In this document: positions 24,423 through 30,517 of the stretch, piece after piece
How positions within the stretch are numbered: the stretch's first letter is position 1
Layout: each line of letters starts with the position of its first letter
Origin: a virus
Strand: one strand, 5' to 3'
Virus record (IMG/VR): IMGVR_UViG_3300033148_001649
Span: 1-39,087 of that record
Length of the DNA stretch: 39,087 bases
The notes under the pieces: model-generated
The model's database searches: none
What the model saw: the letters and a program-made list of their open reading frames with translations, nothing else
What the model was told of the DNA's origin: nothing
Translations under genes and position numbers: made by a program

Positions 24423-24785
24423 TTAGTATTTACTAAAGTACACAGATTCAGAATAATAACCATTAGATTCTCCGTACCATCGTAATGTTACGCCACCTTT
24501 AGCTGTATCTATTTTGTAAAATGTCCATGTGAAACTATCCTGATATTCTGGTATATTTACGCCTTCGGGGTTTTTGTTTTCGCTTACCGATTCCTCGGCT
24601 ACAAGAATAGGGGAGCCAACTAAATCAATTAAATCGCCAGCAATATCCTCTATCTCAACGCTCTCACAACAATCTTGACTGTGATACAACTTATACTGCT
24701 CACCTTTATCTGTAGTAAAAGCTATCTCATCCCCCATCTGCACTACCTTGGTTAAGGTTTTACCTATTAGTTCACTTATATTCAT
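24423..24785 (-). CDS. DUF7448-like protein
   Basis: About 120 aa from the ATG at 24785, which has AGGAGG seven bases upstream, better placed than 24791. LYHSQDCCESVEIEDIAGD and DSFTWTFYKIDTAKGGVTL with RWYGESNGYYSESV are characteristic of a widespread phage family I know as DUF7448. Function undefined. The 87 bp to the next minus-strand gene (24336-24422) hold no coding frame that I trust. Confidence 0.75.
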   Translation of the reverse strand: MNISELIGKTLTKVVQMGDEIAFTTDKGEQYKLYHSQDCCESVEIEDIAGDLIDLVGSPILVAEESVSENKNPEGVNIPEYQDSFTWTFYKIDTAKGGVTLRWYGESNGYYSESVYFSKY

Positions 24786-24805
24786 CACCATTCCTCCTGT
24801 TTAGC

Positions 24806-25051
24806 CTATAACTGAAACCCACCAATTGTCTTAATGGTATAAACCTCTTTTTTCCTCTCGCGTTCCCGCTTTTGCTTTTCCTGCCACTTCTTCCTTGCGC
24901 CCTTTGCTCTCTTTGCGTTACAAAATACACATGCTTTCCCTCTCACGAATCGCTTGGTATTTCCACACGTATCACACGTTAACCCCTCAAAGTGGGTATA
25001 GCCTTGTCTGTTGGCTCGGTTACGGTTCTTCTCTGCTTGGGCTGCGTTCAT
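24806..25051 (-). CDS. Basic zinc-finger protein
   Basis: About 81 aa from the ATG at 25051, which overlaps the upstream stop by one base. GLTCDTCGNTKRFVRGKACV has CxxC, and VFCNAKRAK completes a four-cysteine knuckle. The middle is strongly basic. It resembles small DNA- or RNA-binding phage zinc proteins. I see no HNH catalytic motif. Function not known. Confidence 0.6.
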   Translation of the reverse strand: MNAAQAEKNRNRANRQGYTHFEGLTCDTCGNTKRFVRGKACVFCNAKRAKGARKKWQEKQKRERERKKEVYTIKTIGGFQL

Positions 25052-25368
25052 CAATTAAGCTGTATCTTCGTTTTTAACTCATTCTGTACGCTATCCTGTC
25101 CTACCACAGGAATTAACTCTGTCTTAGGTTGATATGGCCTTACCCCATAACAGGAACAGCCCTCATCAGTGCAGAAGGCTATTGTTTCCCTGCAAGCCTT
25201 TGCCCCGTCATTCCCATTTCCGGCGCACATCCAGCAATTACCGTTTATAGCCAACCTTAAACTTTTAGGGTTTTTACGGGCTTTCTCTACAGGGGATAGA
25301 CATTGACGCTTGATGCCCCTTTCCCGCATTTCCTTGAGTTTGGCTTGGGCTGCATTTATGGCTTTCAT
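25051..25368 (-). CDS. Conserved phage Cys-cluster protein next to the annealing-protein genes
   Basis: 105 aa. NPKSLRLAINGNCWMCAGNG with later CTDEGCSCYGVRPYQ is a conserved pattern ('NPKSLR.AI...CW.C', '.C.LYPVRPY') in phage proteins encoded beside ssDNA-annealing genes. A metal-binding fold is likely. It overlaps the downstream-strand neighbour by 1 nt and the SSB-like gene by 4 nt. No activity is known to me. Confidence 0.7.
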   Translation of the reverse strand: MKAINAAQAKLKEMRERGIKRQCLSPVEKARKNPKSLRLAINGNCWMCAGNGNDGAKACRETIAFCTDEGCSCYGVRPYQPKTELIPVVGQDSVQNELKTKIQLN

Positions 25369-25658
25369 CCTATATATTCCACTTTATTGAAGGGGATATC
25401 ATCGTCAAAATCATTACCACCAGCAGGGGCTTGGCTGGCTGGTGCTTCTTTATTCTCGGCTTTCCATGTATTAACCTCCGCGTACCATTTGCCTTTCTTG
25501 GAAACCTTTACATCCAGGTTAATCCATTCTTCCTCTCTACCTCTTAGCCAGTTACCTAGATTCTTGCGCTTGATGGAAATTTTGCACTTTACAAAATCAG
25601 GCGCGTTCTCATGGGGCGGGTCTATATTTAAGCCGTCTACAAATTCTTTATCACTCAT
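25365..25658 (-). CDS. ssDNA-binding-like partner of the annealing protein
   Basis: 97 aa. EFVDGLNIDPPHENAPDFVK, then WINLDVKVSKKGKWYAEVNT and an acidic DDDIPF near the end. DDIPF is the C-terminal tip that SSB proteins use to recruit partners. It is encoded immediately after the annealing protein with a 4-nt overlap, as in many phage recombination modules. I infer ssDNA binding; the fold is not proven by motifs. Confidence 0.6.
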   Translation of the reverse strand: MSDKEFVDGLNIDPPHENAPDFVKCKISIKRKNLGNWLRGREEEWINLDVKVSKKGKWYAEVNTWKAENKEAPASQAPAGGNDFDDDIPFNKVEYIG

Positions 25659-26293
25659 GCTGCTTCTCCCATCATGTCTTTGATTGCCTTTCTTTCGGAT
25701 GAACTAAATAACGCCCAAAACTTCATGCCTTCTTCCGGGTCGCCCTGTGTGTATTCGTCGTGAATCTCTCGCACACCATCCCCATCCCCATCCTGTAAGT
25801 GCTTAAGCATGTTATTCCTGATCTTGTCCTTTTCGTTGGGCTTGAACCTATGGGGTTCTTCCGGTGGCAAGTCTTCACCAGCATAGAGATACAGACCCAA
25901 CCCATGAAGGGCGATAGCCTTCGCTAAACACCTTTGAATCGCCGTGTTAATCTCAAACGTAGTCGGGTTGGCTATCGGCTTGTTCTGGTGATTAAGTACC
26001 GGATGAACCTGTGAACGACAGACGGTATCAATACAGACCTCGACCTCGACAAAGTATCCTGTGTCTGCCCTCATATACGGCACTTGCATTTCAGGGATAG
26101 CCTTTGTGTTTTTTATTGCCTCGCCGTTAATCTCTACTGTCTCGCTTACGATCATCGGGAACCTTTTTACTTCCCAAGATGCACTGGGGTGATGCTCGAT
26201 CAGCTTGTCTACAGCCCATGCCCACGACAGATACGAGAACTTGCCCTTCTGCTCCACATGCTCAGTTACATTCAGATTTCGTAGTTTGTTCAT
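25655..26293 (-). CDS. ssDNA annealing recombinase, Sak3/DUF1071-like
   Basis: About 212 aa from the ATG at 26293, chosen over the upstream 26377 because GAGG precedes it and the first ~28 codons look non-coding. LNVTEHVEQKGKFSYLSWAW with AVDKLIEHHPSASWEVKRFP is the DUF1071/Sak3 signature, and TTFEINTAIQRCLAKAIALH with GLGLYLYAGEDLP is the conserved core. Annealing proteins pair ssDNA ends during phage recombination. It overlaps neighbours on both sides. No RecE- or lambda Exo-like nuclease was recognised in this window. Confidence 0.82.
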   Translation of the reverse strand: MNKLRNLNVTEHVEQKGKFSYLSWAWAVDKLIEHHPSASWEVKRFPMIVSETVEINGEAIKNTKAIPEMQVPYMRADTGYFVEVEVCIDTVCRSQVHPVLNHQNKPIANPTTFEINTAIQRCLAKAIALHGLGLYLYAGEDLPPEEPHRFKPNEKDKIRNNMLKHLQDGDGDGVREIHDEYTQGDPEEGMKFWALFSSSERKAIKDMMGEAA

Positions 26294-26447
26294 TGATAAA
26301 TTCCTCGTCTTGGTCTTGTTGCGCCCACCACTGAGCTTTTTCATACGCTTCTTTATCTGACTCACAATAATAATCATACTGTGAGCTTTCCCATTCCCTT
26401 TGCTCGGACTCCATAGCGTCCATTTGCCCTAGATAGCGATCATTCAT
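26262..26447 (-). CDS. Small acidic hypothetical protein
   Basis: 61 aa. RYLGQMDAMESEQREWESSQ then YDYYCESDKEAYEKAQWWAQ: strongly acidic and Trp/Tyr-rich. It overlaps the annealing protein start by 32 nt and the next minus-strand gene by 8 nt. Acidic composition could suggest a DNA-mimic or inhibitor, but this is only a thought. Unrecognised. Confidence 0.5.
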   Translation of the reverse strand: MNDRYLGQMDAMESEQREWESSQYDYYCESDKEAYEKAQWWAQQDQDEEFINEQTTKSECN

Positions 26448-26565
26448 AGCTCTGTACCGTTGTCATAAACCGCCACATTCGCTTATAGACAGTTCTGGCT
26501 ATTGTCTGTATCCAATACCTGTCAAATAACTCAGGGCAGCAGTAGCGGGTTAGGTAGGGTTTCAT
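26440..26565 (-). CDS. Very small protein (41 aa)
   Basis: MKPYLTRYCCPELFDRYWIQ then TIARTVYKRMWRFMTTVQSY. The start overlaps the upstream stop as ATGA (26562-26565) and the end overlaps the next gene by 8 nt, as expected for a genuine gene in a coupled operon. Basic and aromatic. Function not known. Confidence 0.55.
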   Translation of the reverse strand: MKPYLTRYCCPELFDRYWIQTIARTVYKRMWRFMTTVQSYE

Positions 26566-26801
26566 TTGATTAACCCACAATGAGCCGGAGTGGTGCTAAG
26601 TTCGTTTTCACCAATATCATTAACAATAACTCCGTCTTCTTCAGGAACCCATAGGGCGCAATCAGATGTGGTACAATATGAATTGCTCATTAATTCCTCT
26701 ATTTTAGACAAATCTATATCTGACCCCACTTTTGCTATTATTACTGATAAACTCATAGTCATTAAATGCAGCGGACATTCCTTCTTTTTAGCTTCAGTCA
26801 T
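26562..26801 (-). CDS. Small Cys/His protein, common phage hypothetical
   Basis: 79 aa. ECPLHLMTMSLSV, CTTSDCALWVPEEDGVIV and TTPAHCGLIK: the 'CP.......SDCALW....HCGLI' layout is shared by small phage proteins and suggests a metal-binding knuckle. GGAGG ribosome site. The gene overlaps the 41-aa gene by 4 nt. Confidence 0.6.
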   Translation of the reverse strand: MTEAKKKECPLHLMTMSLSVIIAKVGSDIDLSKIEELMSNSYCTTSDCALWVPEEDGVIVNDIGENELSTTPAHCGLIK

Positions 26802-26802
26802 A

Positions 26803-27090
26803 TCACCCTCCTTCTTCGATCATTGGTATGCCTCTGCGTAAAGCCCCGGAGTTAGAGGCATTCATCGCATCTTTTGCTGACCTATATAAATAAAAATTTC
26901 CATTTTCATAAACATTCGCCCAGCACCGTAATGGCTCTGGCTTTATTCGATAATCTTGCCTGATGAAATCCCAATAAGGTTTGGAAACGGTATGCCACTG
27001 GTTTAGATCACCATTTATTTTTACTTTGGCTTGTATTACCTTCCCATCCTCAAATGCCTGGATCACAGATATCATTTCTTTTGTGTTCAT
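26803..27090 (-). CDS. Conserved phage early protein
   Basis: 95 aa. MISVIQAFEDGKVIQAKVKI, QWHTVSKPYWDFIRQDYRIK and RCWANVYENGNFYLYRSAKD are typical of a small protein family found in many enterobacterial and other phages ('I.AFEDGK.IQ...W....P.WDF...YRIKP'). Function undefined. It is coupled to the upstream gene by an ATGA overlap. Confidence 0.7.
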   Translation of the reverse strand: MNTKEMISVIQAFEDGKVIQAKVKINGDLNQWHTVSKPYWDFIRQDYRIKPEPLRCWANVYENGNFYLYRSAKDAMNASNSGALRRGIPMIEEGG

Positions 27091-27440
27091 ACTTCCCCCT
27101 TAAGCTGCTTTTTTATCTTTTCTATCGCTTCGGATGATAATTGCTTCCTCTTTCTGACACCCAGCACAGGGAGGGTTTCAAGGACTAAGCTAATATCCGG
27201 GGTCTGTGTATGGGCTTCTCCCGTTAATTCTGTAAGACTCAGTTCTACGGGGAGCATTTTCTTAATAAAGGTCAATTTTCGCTTGGTTAATGGCTGCATA
27301 TCAGGCTGTATGAACCAGATATCGAATAAGTCGCCTATTACTGAAATCTGACCCCATTTGCCAAGTATTCTGAGTTCGCCGTCTATTGTCTTGAAAGCAC
27401 CTGACGACACATGATCTTTAAAGGCTTCACGTAGATTCAC
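27087..27440 (-). CDS. Hypothetical protein
   Basis: About 117 aa from the GTG at 27440, which overlaps the upstream stop by four bases (GTGA); the longer start at 27482 lies inside the upstream gene. REAFKDHVSSGAFKTIDGEL, WGQISVIGDLFDIWFIQPDM and LTKRKLTFIKKMLPVELSLT are visible, then a Lys-rich C-terminus. No family recognised. Confidence 0.6.
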   Translation of the reverse strand: MNLREAFKDHVSSGAFKTIDGELRILGKWGQISVIGDLFDIWFIQPDMQPLTKRKLTFIKKMLPVELSLTELTGEAHTQTPDISLVLETLPVLGVRKRKQLSSEAIEKIKKQLKGEV

Positions 27441-27679
27441 GCGATTTCTCCAGACGCTTGCACATAACACCAATCCCACCATGCAGCCTCAAATACCTTA
27501 GTGAATTCTTTTGTGTTTCTGGCCTCAAATACTTTACTAAGAGGTACAGGGTCATATCTCAGGTATTCAACGAACACTCCAAAGTGCTCAACAGATTCCA
27601 TTAACGCGATAGCGTGTTCCTTGATAAGCCTTTCGCGTTCTGGTTCTTCATAATCAGGTCTTGCGGTTATCATGTTCAT
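27437..27679 (-). CDS. Hypothetical protein
   Basis: 80 aa. EPERERLIKEHAIALMESVE then HFGVFVEYLRYDPVPLSKVF and WWDWCYVQASGEIA. Helical with an aromatic C-terminus. It is coupled to both neighbours by 4-nt overlaps. Unrecognised. Confidence 0.55.
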   Translation of the reverse strand: MNMITARPDYEEPERERLIKEHAIALMESVEHFGVFVEYLRYDPVPLSKVFEARNTKEFTKVFEAAWWDWCYVQASGEIA

Positions 27680-27858
27680 GCTGTTCTCTTTATTCGCGTC
27701 ATAGTTACTCTGATTACATATTTATACTTAGGGTGCAATGAAATATCAACTACTTTATGTCGATCTGATATCTCATGCTCATTAAGCGCATCACACAATA
27801 ATATTTTCAGGTCTTCTCTGCTCAATCTCAATTCTGCGTTTTCTTTAAATGCCCTCAT
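27676..27858 (-). CDS. Small hypothetical protein
   Basis: 60 aa. RAFKENAELRLSREDLKILL then CDALNEHEISDRHKVVDISL and a basic beta-like C-terminus. Probably small and two-part (helix then strands). ATGA overlaps on both sides. No function recognised. Confidence 0.55.
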   Translation of the reverse strand: MRAFKENAELRLSREDLKILLCDALNEHEISDRHKVVDISLHPKYKYVIRVTMTRIKRTA

Positions 27859-28154
27859 GATACAGTCCTTAAGTCTTTTGTGGCTTCTTCAAATTCATCC
27901 TTGTAGAAAGTGATATCGCCTACCTTTACGGTTTCACGGTCAGAGCGTAGCCAGTCGATGTTTATTTCTTTAATATGGGCTTTACTCATATTGCCAATAA
28001 AAATTATATTGTCAGAAGCGTATAGAGTACGAGAATTCGTCTCTTTTACGTGTGTAGCACCACTCTGCCACGTATACCCCATCCCAAACAATATATTCTG
28101 TACTTTCTCTGATAATGCAGGGTCTGAGCCTATATTAAACTTCATAGCTTTCAT
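27855..28154 (-). CDS. Phage hypothetical protein
   Basis: 99 aa. KFNIGSDPALSEKVQNILFG then MGYTWQSGATHVKETNSRTL and a charged C-terminus (GDITFYKDEFEEATKDL). Similar layouts ('F.....S...Q..LF..GY.W......') occur in small phage proteins of unknown role. Coupled to the next gene by ATGA overlap. Confidence 0.6.
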   Translation of the reverse strand: MKAMKFNIGSDPALSEKVQNILFGMGYTWQSGATHVKETNSRTLYASDNIIFIGNMSKAHIKEINIDWLRSDRETVKVGDITFYKDEFEEATKDLRTVS

Positions 28155-28336
28155 GTTTGCGCCCCTTTTGCTGTATCATTCTCAGAAGTGAAGCCTTTCA
28201 TCCACTCCTGTAAAATTTCAACAGCTTTTTTTCTGCTAAGATGAAAATATCCTTCTAGGTAAGCTCCCGCACCAAACATATTTATCTCACCGGATGCACG
28301 TAATTCATCTAAATATTCTTTATGTTCCTGTTTCAT
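28151..28336 (-). CDS. Small conserved phage protein
   Basis: 61 aa from the ATG at 28336, preceded by AGGAG. MKQEHKEYLDELRASGEINM then FGAGAYLEGYFHLSRKKAVE and ILQEWMKG. This matches a common small phage family ('E..EYL..LRESG..NMFGA..YL...F.L....A..IL..WM'). An upstream extension to 28411 reads through non-conserved sequence, so I reject it. Confidence 0.75.
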   Translation of the reverse strand: MKQEHKEYLDELRASGEINMFGAGAYLEGYFHLSRKKAVEILQEWMKGFTSENDTAKGAQT

Positions 28337-28437
28337 GTTTGTTCTCCTGTTATTGGGTGGCAGGAAAGGCTGGTCTTGCAAGTAAACAGACGTTGTTGAC
28401 TTACATGCCACACGACTATTACCAACCCTCCCGCCAT
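28333..28437 (-). CDS. Possible 34-aa peptide
   Basis: AGGLVIVVWHVSQQRLFTCK then a short tail. Its stop overlaps the start of the 61-aa gene as ATGA, which is the only strong support. The N-terminus is hydrophobic, so it could be a tiny membrane peptide. The region 28438-28524 contains no other frame I trust. Confidence 0.25.
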   Translation of the reverse strand: MAGGLVIVVWHVSQQRLFTCKTSLSCHPITGEQT

Positions 28438-28524
28438 AATTAATCCCCAGAATATTTCCGCATACACCCTCTGGGGTAGGAGCTATGAATACTGAGTCTA
28501 AGCAGCAATGCGGTATTAACTCGC

Positions 28525-28773
28525 CTAATCCTGTAGTAATGCTGGTAAGTCTTCTTCAGCAGTAAAGAATCTCTGGCCTTTACTAGGCACCGGCTGAACA
28601 GTCATGTGTTTAAAGCCAAGCTCTTTGCCAAGCGATTCCCATGCATGATTAGCGTTCTCTTGTTGTGAACTGCCCAGAGGTCGCCCACCAGACAAATACA
28701 TTACTGGCGTAGGCTTGCTGGCATCAAGCAAAAAATCTAATTGCTGCTGCGTTATTTCAAATTCTTTTCTCAT
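28525..28773 (-). CDS. Small conserved phage protein
   Basis: 82 aa. FEITQQQLDFLLDASKPTPV, SGGRPLGSSQQENANHAWES, LGKELGFKHMTVQPVPSKGQ and RFFTAEE. The pattern ('QL..LL.A.KPTP....GG..P.S..E.AN.AW..LG...GF...TV.P...G.R.F.A') is common in phage early regions. Function not assigned. A GGAGG ribosome site precedes the start; the upstream 149 bp are the structured non-coding stretch described separately. Confidence 0.75.
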   Translation of the reverse strand: MRKEFEITQQQLDFLLDASKPTPVMYLSGGRPLGSSQQENANHAWESLGKELGFKHMTVQPVPSKGQRFFTAEEDLPALLQD

Positions 28774-28809
28774 AACTCCCTCCTGTGGAGGTATGTGGGT
28801 TTTATTGGT

Positions 28810-28925
28810 TGCCCGTTATGTTACGGAAACGGGGCCGAAACCGAGTGCATCCACCGCCTCTAAACTGCCTAGCTGCACTACTTCACAGTCCTCTTTCGAG
28901 TGAGGGACTAAGAATTAGATTCTTA
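28810..28925 (-). ncRNA. Candidate structured RNA on the minus strand
   Basis: The 149 bp between two minus-strand genes hold four consecutive inverted repeats: CCCGTT/AACGGG (28812-28833), AGTGCA/TGCACT (28844-28879), AGTCCTC/GAGGGACT with one bulge (28887-28909) and TAAGAAT/ATTCTTA (28909-28925). No conventional gene fits here. The element sits in the leader of the downstream gene and would be transcribed from the 29.15 kb promoter. It could be a processed regulatory RNA, a leader attenuator or an RNA target. The last hairpin overlaps the stop codon of the preceding gene. Confidence 0.4.
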
Positions 28926-29108
28926 ATCAAACGCGGAAAACTCAACTTCATTGTGTGCGTGTTGCATTGCTTCTTGTTTATTCATGGATTCCGCGCTATC
29001 AATGATTTGATCAACAGTTTGACCATTCAGCGGGGACATAGGATCATTAACCTCAACAGCCATAAGCCAGAAACCCTTGTCCTCGTAAACCTCGATTAAT
29101 GTAAGCAT
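28923..29108 (-). CDS. First gene of the minus-strand operon, hypothetical
   Basis: 61 aa from the ATG at 29108, preceded by CAGGAG; the extension to 29168 runs into the promoter and is rejected. LTLIEVYEDKGFWLMAVEVN then PMSPLNGQTVDQIIDSAESM and an acidic C-terminus (EVEFSAFD). Small acidic protein, no domain recognised. First gene after a consensus-like promoter, so probably the earliest and most highly expressed of the operon. Confidence 0.6.
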   Translation of the reverse strand: MLTLIEVYEDKGFWLMAVEVNDPMSPLNGQTVDQIIDSAESMNKQEAMQHAHNEVEFSAFD

Positions 29109-29144
29109 GTCATTCTCCTGTGCTGTGTTATTGGGCATACACGA

Positions 29145-29173
29145 AGAATAGACGAAGTGTCCTGTCATGTCAA
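29145..29173 (-). promoter_or_regulatory. Sigma70 promoter for the minus-strand operon
   Basis: On the minus strand, TTGACA (29173-29168), a 17-bp spacer and TATTCT (29150-29145). The -35 box is perfect and the -10 box has four of six consensus bases. A start near 29138 gives a ~30-nt leader before the ATG at 29108. Confidence 0.8.
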
Positions 29174-29175
29174 GC

Positions 29176-29203
29176 TTGTAATTAGGACAGATTGTGCTAG
29201 AAT
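29176..29203 (+). promoter_or_regulatory. Divergent promoter for the Cro-like gene, with operator-like repeat
   Basis: TTGTAA (29176-29181), 16 bp, TAGAAT (29198-29203). Transcription would start near 29210, the A of the start codon, so the mRNA may be leaderless, as lambda cI mRNA is from PRM. TGTCCT (29159-29164) and AGGACA (29184-29189) form an inverted repeat across both -35 regions and are a candidate operator. Confidence 0.5.
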
Positions 29204-29209
29204 TAGGGA

Positions 29210-29422
29210 ATGAATAACTTTCAAGAGCTTATAGATGCGTGGCCGAATATGAGAATATTAGCCGAAGACCTTAATATAAACCACAGTACAGTCCTCAAGT
29301 GGAGACAGCGCAATAGTATACCTGCTGATTTCTGGCTAACCCTAATAGAAGCGGCAAGACGCAGAAGAATCAGGCATATTAATGCATTAGTGCTTACTAA
29401 AATAGCGAGTAATGTCGCATGA
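29210..29422 (+). CDS. Cro-like HTH regulator (carph-isopro type)
   Basis: 70 aa. NFQELIDAWPNMRILAEDLN then INHSTVLKWRQRNSIPADFW: a helix-turn-helix with the 'W..RN.IPA.FW..L..AA' ending found in small phage regulators that pair with divergent promoters. C-terminal RRRRIRHINALVLTKIASNV is basic. It probably represses the minus-strand operon and its own promoter. No large CI-type repressor partner is visible. Confidence 0.8.
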   Translation: MNNFQELIDAWPNMRILAEDLNINHSTVLKWRQRNSIPADFWLTLIEAARRRRIRHINALVLTKIASNVA

Positions 29423-29453
29423 CAGGTTCTTTTCATCTTAACGGGTGAACCAG

Positions 29454-29483
29454 CGCACCTCATTTTGGGGTGCGTATTTTTTT
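29454..29483 (+). terminator. Rho-independent terminator after the Cro-like gene
   Basis: CGCACC (29454-29459) and GGTGCG (29469-29474) with a 9-nt loop, followed by TATTTTTTTT. It closes the Cro-like gene transcript and lies directly before the structured RNA element. Confidence 0.8.
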
Positions 29484-29488
29484 ATTAT

Positions 29489-29625
29489 GGTGAGCTGTGT
29501 TGGTTGCAGTGTAGAGAAGCACTTACACCCTCTAACCCTTCGACGGTTGGGCGAGGAACATCGGCTGCCCGTTTAACTACGAACCGGTGGGCTTGAGTAG
29601 CGACAGGCCAATCAACACAGCCACC
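29489..29625 (+). ncRNA. Structured RNA, C4 antisense RNA-like candidate
   Basis: A 137-nt element without coding frames, closed by a long stem: GCTGTGTTGGTTG (29494-29506) pairs with CAATCAACACAGC (29609-29621) with one G-U pair, extended by GGTG/CACC across a bulged A. Inside are GTGTA/TACAC (29509-29528), AACC/GGTT (29534-29548) and GCCC/GGGC (29567-29592) hairpins, plus the unpaired-looking TTTAACTACG. From memory, this layout, these loops and the location after a phage regulator resemble the C4 antisense RNA class of P1/P7-like immunity. I could not check a covariance model. It may control translation of downstream genes. Confidence 0.6.
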
Positions 29626-29645
29626 GCCCTAATGGAGAATGAATA

Positions 29646-29825
29646 ATGCTTGATTGTATAAAAAGAACAGATAAAAATTATCAATATCCGTGGATAGTAT
29701 TTGATGCAGATGAAAAAGAAATAGGGATAGGCGCGACTTGCGAACAGGCATGGACAAATGCCGCTATAAACCTGAATGAAAAATTATGGACTTTAAAACA
29801 GAAAATTAATGAAATAGATTTATAA
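29646..29825 (+). CDS. Small hypothetical protein (59 aa)
   Basis: MLDCIKRTDKNYQYPWIVFD, then IGIGATCEQAWTNAAINLNE and a charged C-terminal helix. GGAG lies at a proper distance before the ATG. The sequence has a folded-protein look, with no low complexity. It follows the structured RNA directly and could be its regulatory target. Function not known. Confidence 0.6.
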   Translation: MLDCIKRTDKNYQYPWIVFDADEKEIGIGATCEQAWTNAAINLNEKLWTLKQKINEIDL

Positions 29826-29861
29826 AGTCAGGCCAGCACAGCATCCTTAACGGAGAGAGTA

Positions 29862-30173
29862 ATGAACAAAGAAGACATAAAGCTAGGCCGTGAGTTCATA
29901 GAGAAGTCTAAAGTTAATACAGGTTATGGTGAAGGGCTTACTGCGGACATGCACTTATTAGAGCAGGCACTTGATTATATCGAAGACCCTTGGGTGCGGG
30001 TAAAAGATAATCTCCCTGATATGGGTCAGCCTGTATTAACGTGTGGTTCACATGAATATCCGATAACCGCATACAGAACAAATAACCCGGATGGGGCAAA
30101 ATGGATTGATTATAGTACAGAAGAATGGATTGTCGGCGTTACCCACTGGATGATACCCAACCCACCCAAATAA
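29862..30173 (+). CDS. DUF551-like phage protein
   Basis: 103 aa. The N-terminus is charged (DIKLGREFIEKSKVNTGYGE). The C-terminal part has WVRVKDNLPDMGQPVLTCGS and VGVTHWMIPNPPK, the DUF551 pattern ('W....D.LP..G..VL......THW..P..P'). GAGAGAG ribosome-site region precedes the start. Widely distributed in phages, function unknown. Confidence 0.75.
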   Translation: MNKEDIKLGREFIEKSKVNTGYGEGLTADMHLLEQALDYIEDPWVRVKDNLPDMGQPVLTCGSHEYPITAYRTNNPDGAKWIDYSTEEWIVGVTHWMIPNPPK

Positions 30174-30193
30174 GAATATAAGGGGATAGTGAT

Positions 30194-30385
30194 ATGGAAT
30201 GGATAGGATTTATTGCAATGGTGATTGTCGGATGCTATTTGATATTCGCAGGGTATGTATTAAATGCAATTACAGTAGGATTCTCAGGTAAATATAATAT
30301 TACAGGTGGAATAATTGCAATACTCGGAATAATCGTGCTTTATCTTGCATGGGCAGATAAGCCCTTTACGATTATTATCGGTTAA
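30194..30385 (+). CDS. Small membrane protein, two TM segments
   Basis: 63 aa. WIGFIAMVIVGCYLIFAGYV is one membrane span and GGIIAILGIIVLYLAW a second, separated by NAITVGFSGKYNIT. AGGGG precedes the start at a workable distance. Superinfection exclusion or another early membrane role are possibilities, not shown. The gap to 30518 holds a hairpin and a promoter. Confidence 0.6.
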   Translation: MEWIGFIAMVIVGCYLIFAGYVLNAITVGFSGKYNITGGIIAILGIIVLYLAWADKPFTIIIG

Positions 30386-30408
30386 ACCACCGGAGCCAGA
30401 AAATGATT

Positions 30409-30440
30409 AAAAAAAACCCTTGCATATCGCTACACAAGGG
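30409..30440 (-). terminator. Minus-strand terminator-like hairpin
   Basis: CCCTTG (30417-30422) and CAAGGG (30435-30440) form a 6-bp stem with a 12-nt loop. On the minus strand it is followed by eight T (A run at 30409-30416). No minus-strand gene is known upstream, so it may stop antisense transcription leaving the replication operon. Confidence 0.4.
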
Positions 30441-30463
30441 CATTAATTCTAAGTTAAGAATAG

Positions 30464-30491
30464 TTGACAATCGTTTACAGTGATGTAATCT
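30464..30491 (+). promoter_or_regulatory. Sigma70 promoter for the replication operon
   Basis: TTGACA (30464-30469), 16 bp, TAATCT (30486-30491). A start near 30498 gives a ~20-nt leader containing AAGGAG (30507-30512) five bases before the ATG at 30518. Confidence 0.75.
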
Positions 30492-30517
30492 AACATAGAT
30501 ACAATTAAGGAGTATTT

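Noticed and set aside
24806-25051. HNH homing endonuclease
   Set aside because: The four-cysteine knuckle is present but no HNH catalytic His-Asn-His layout is visible.
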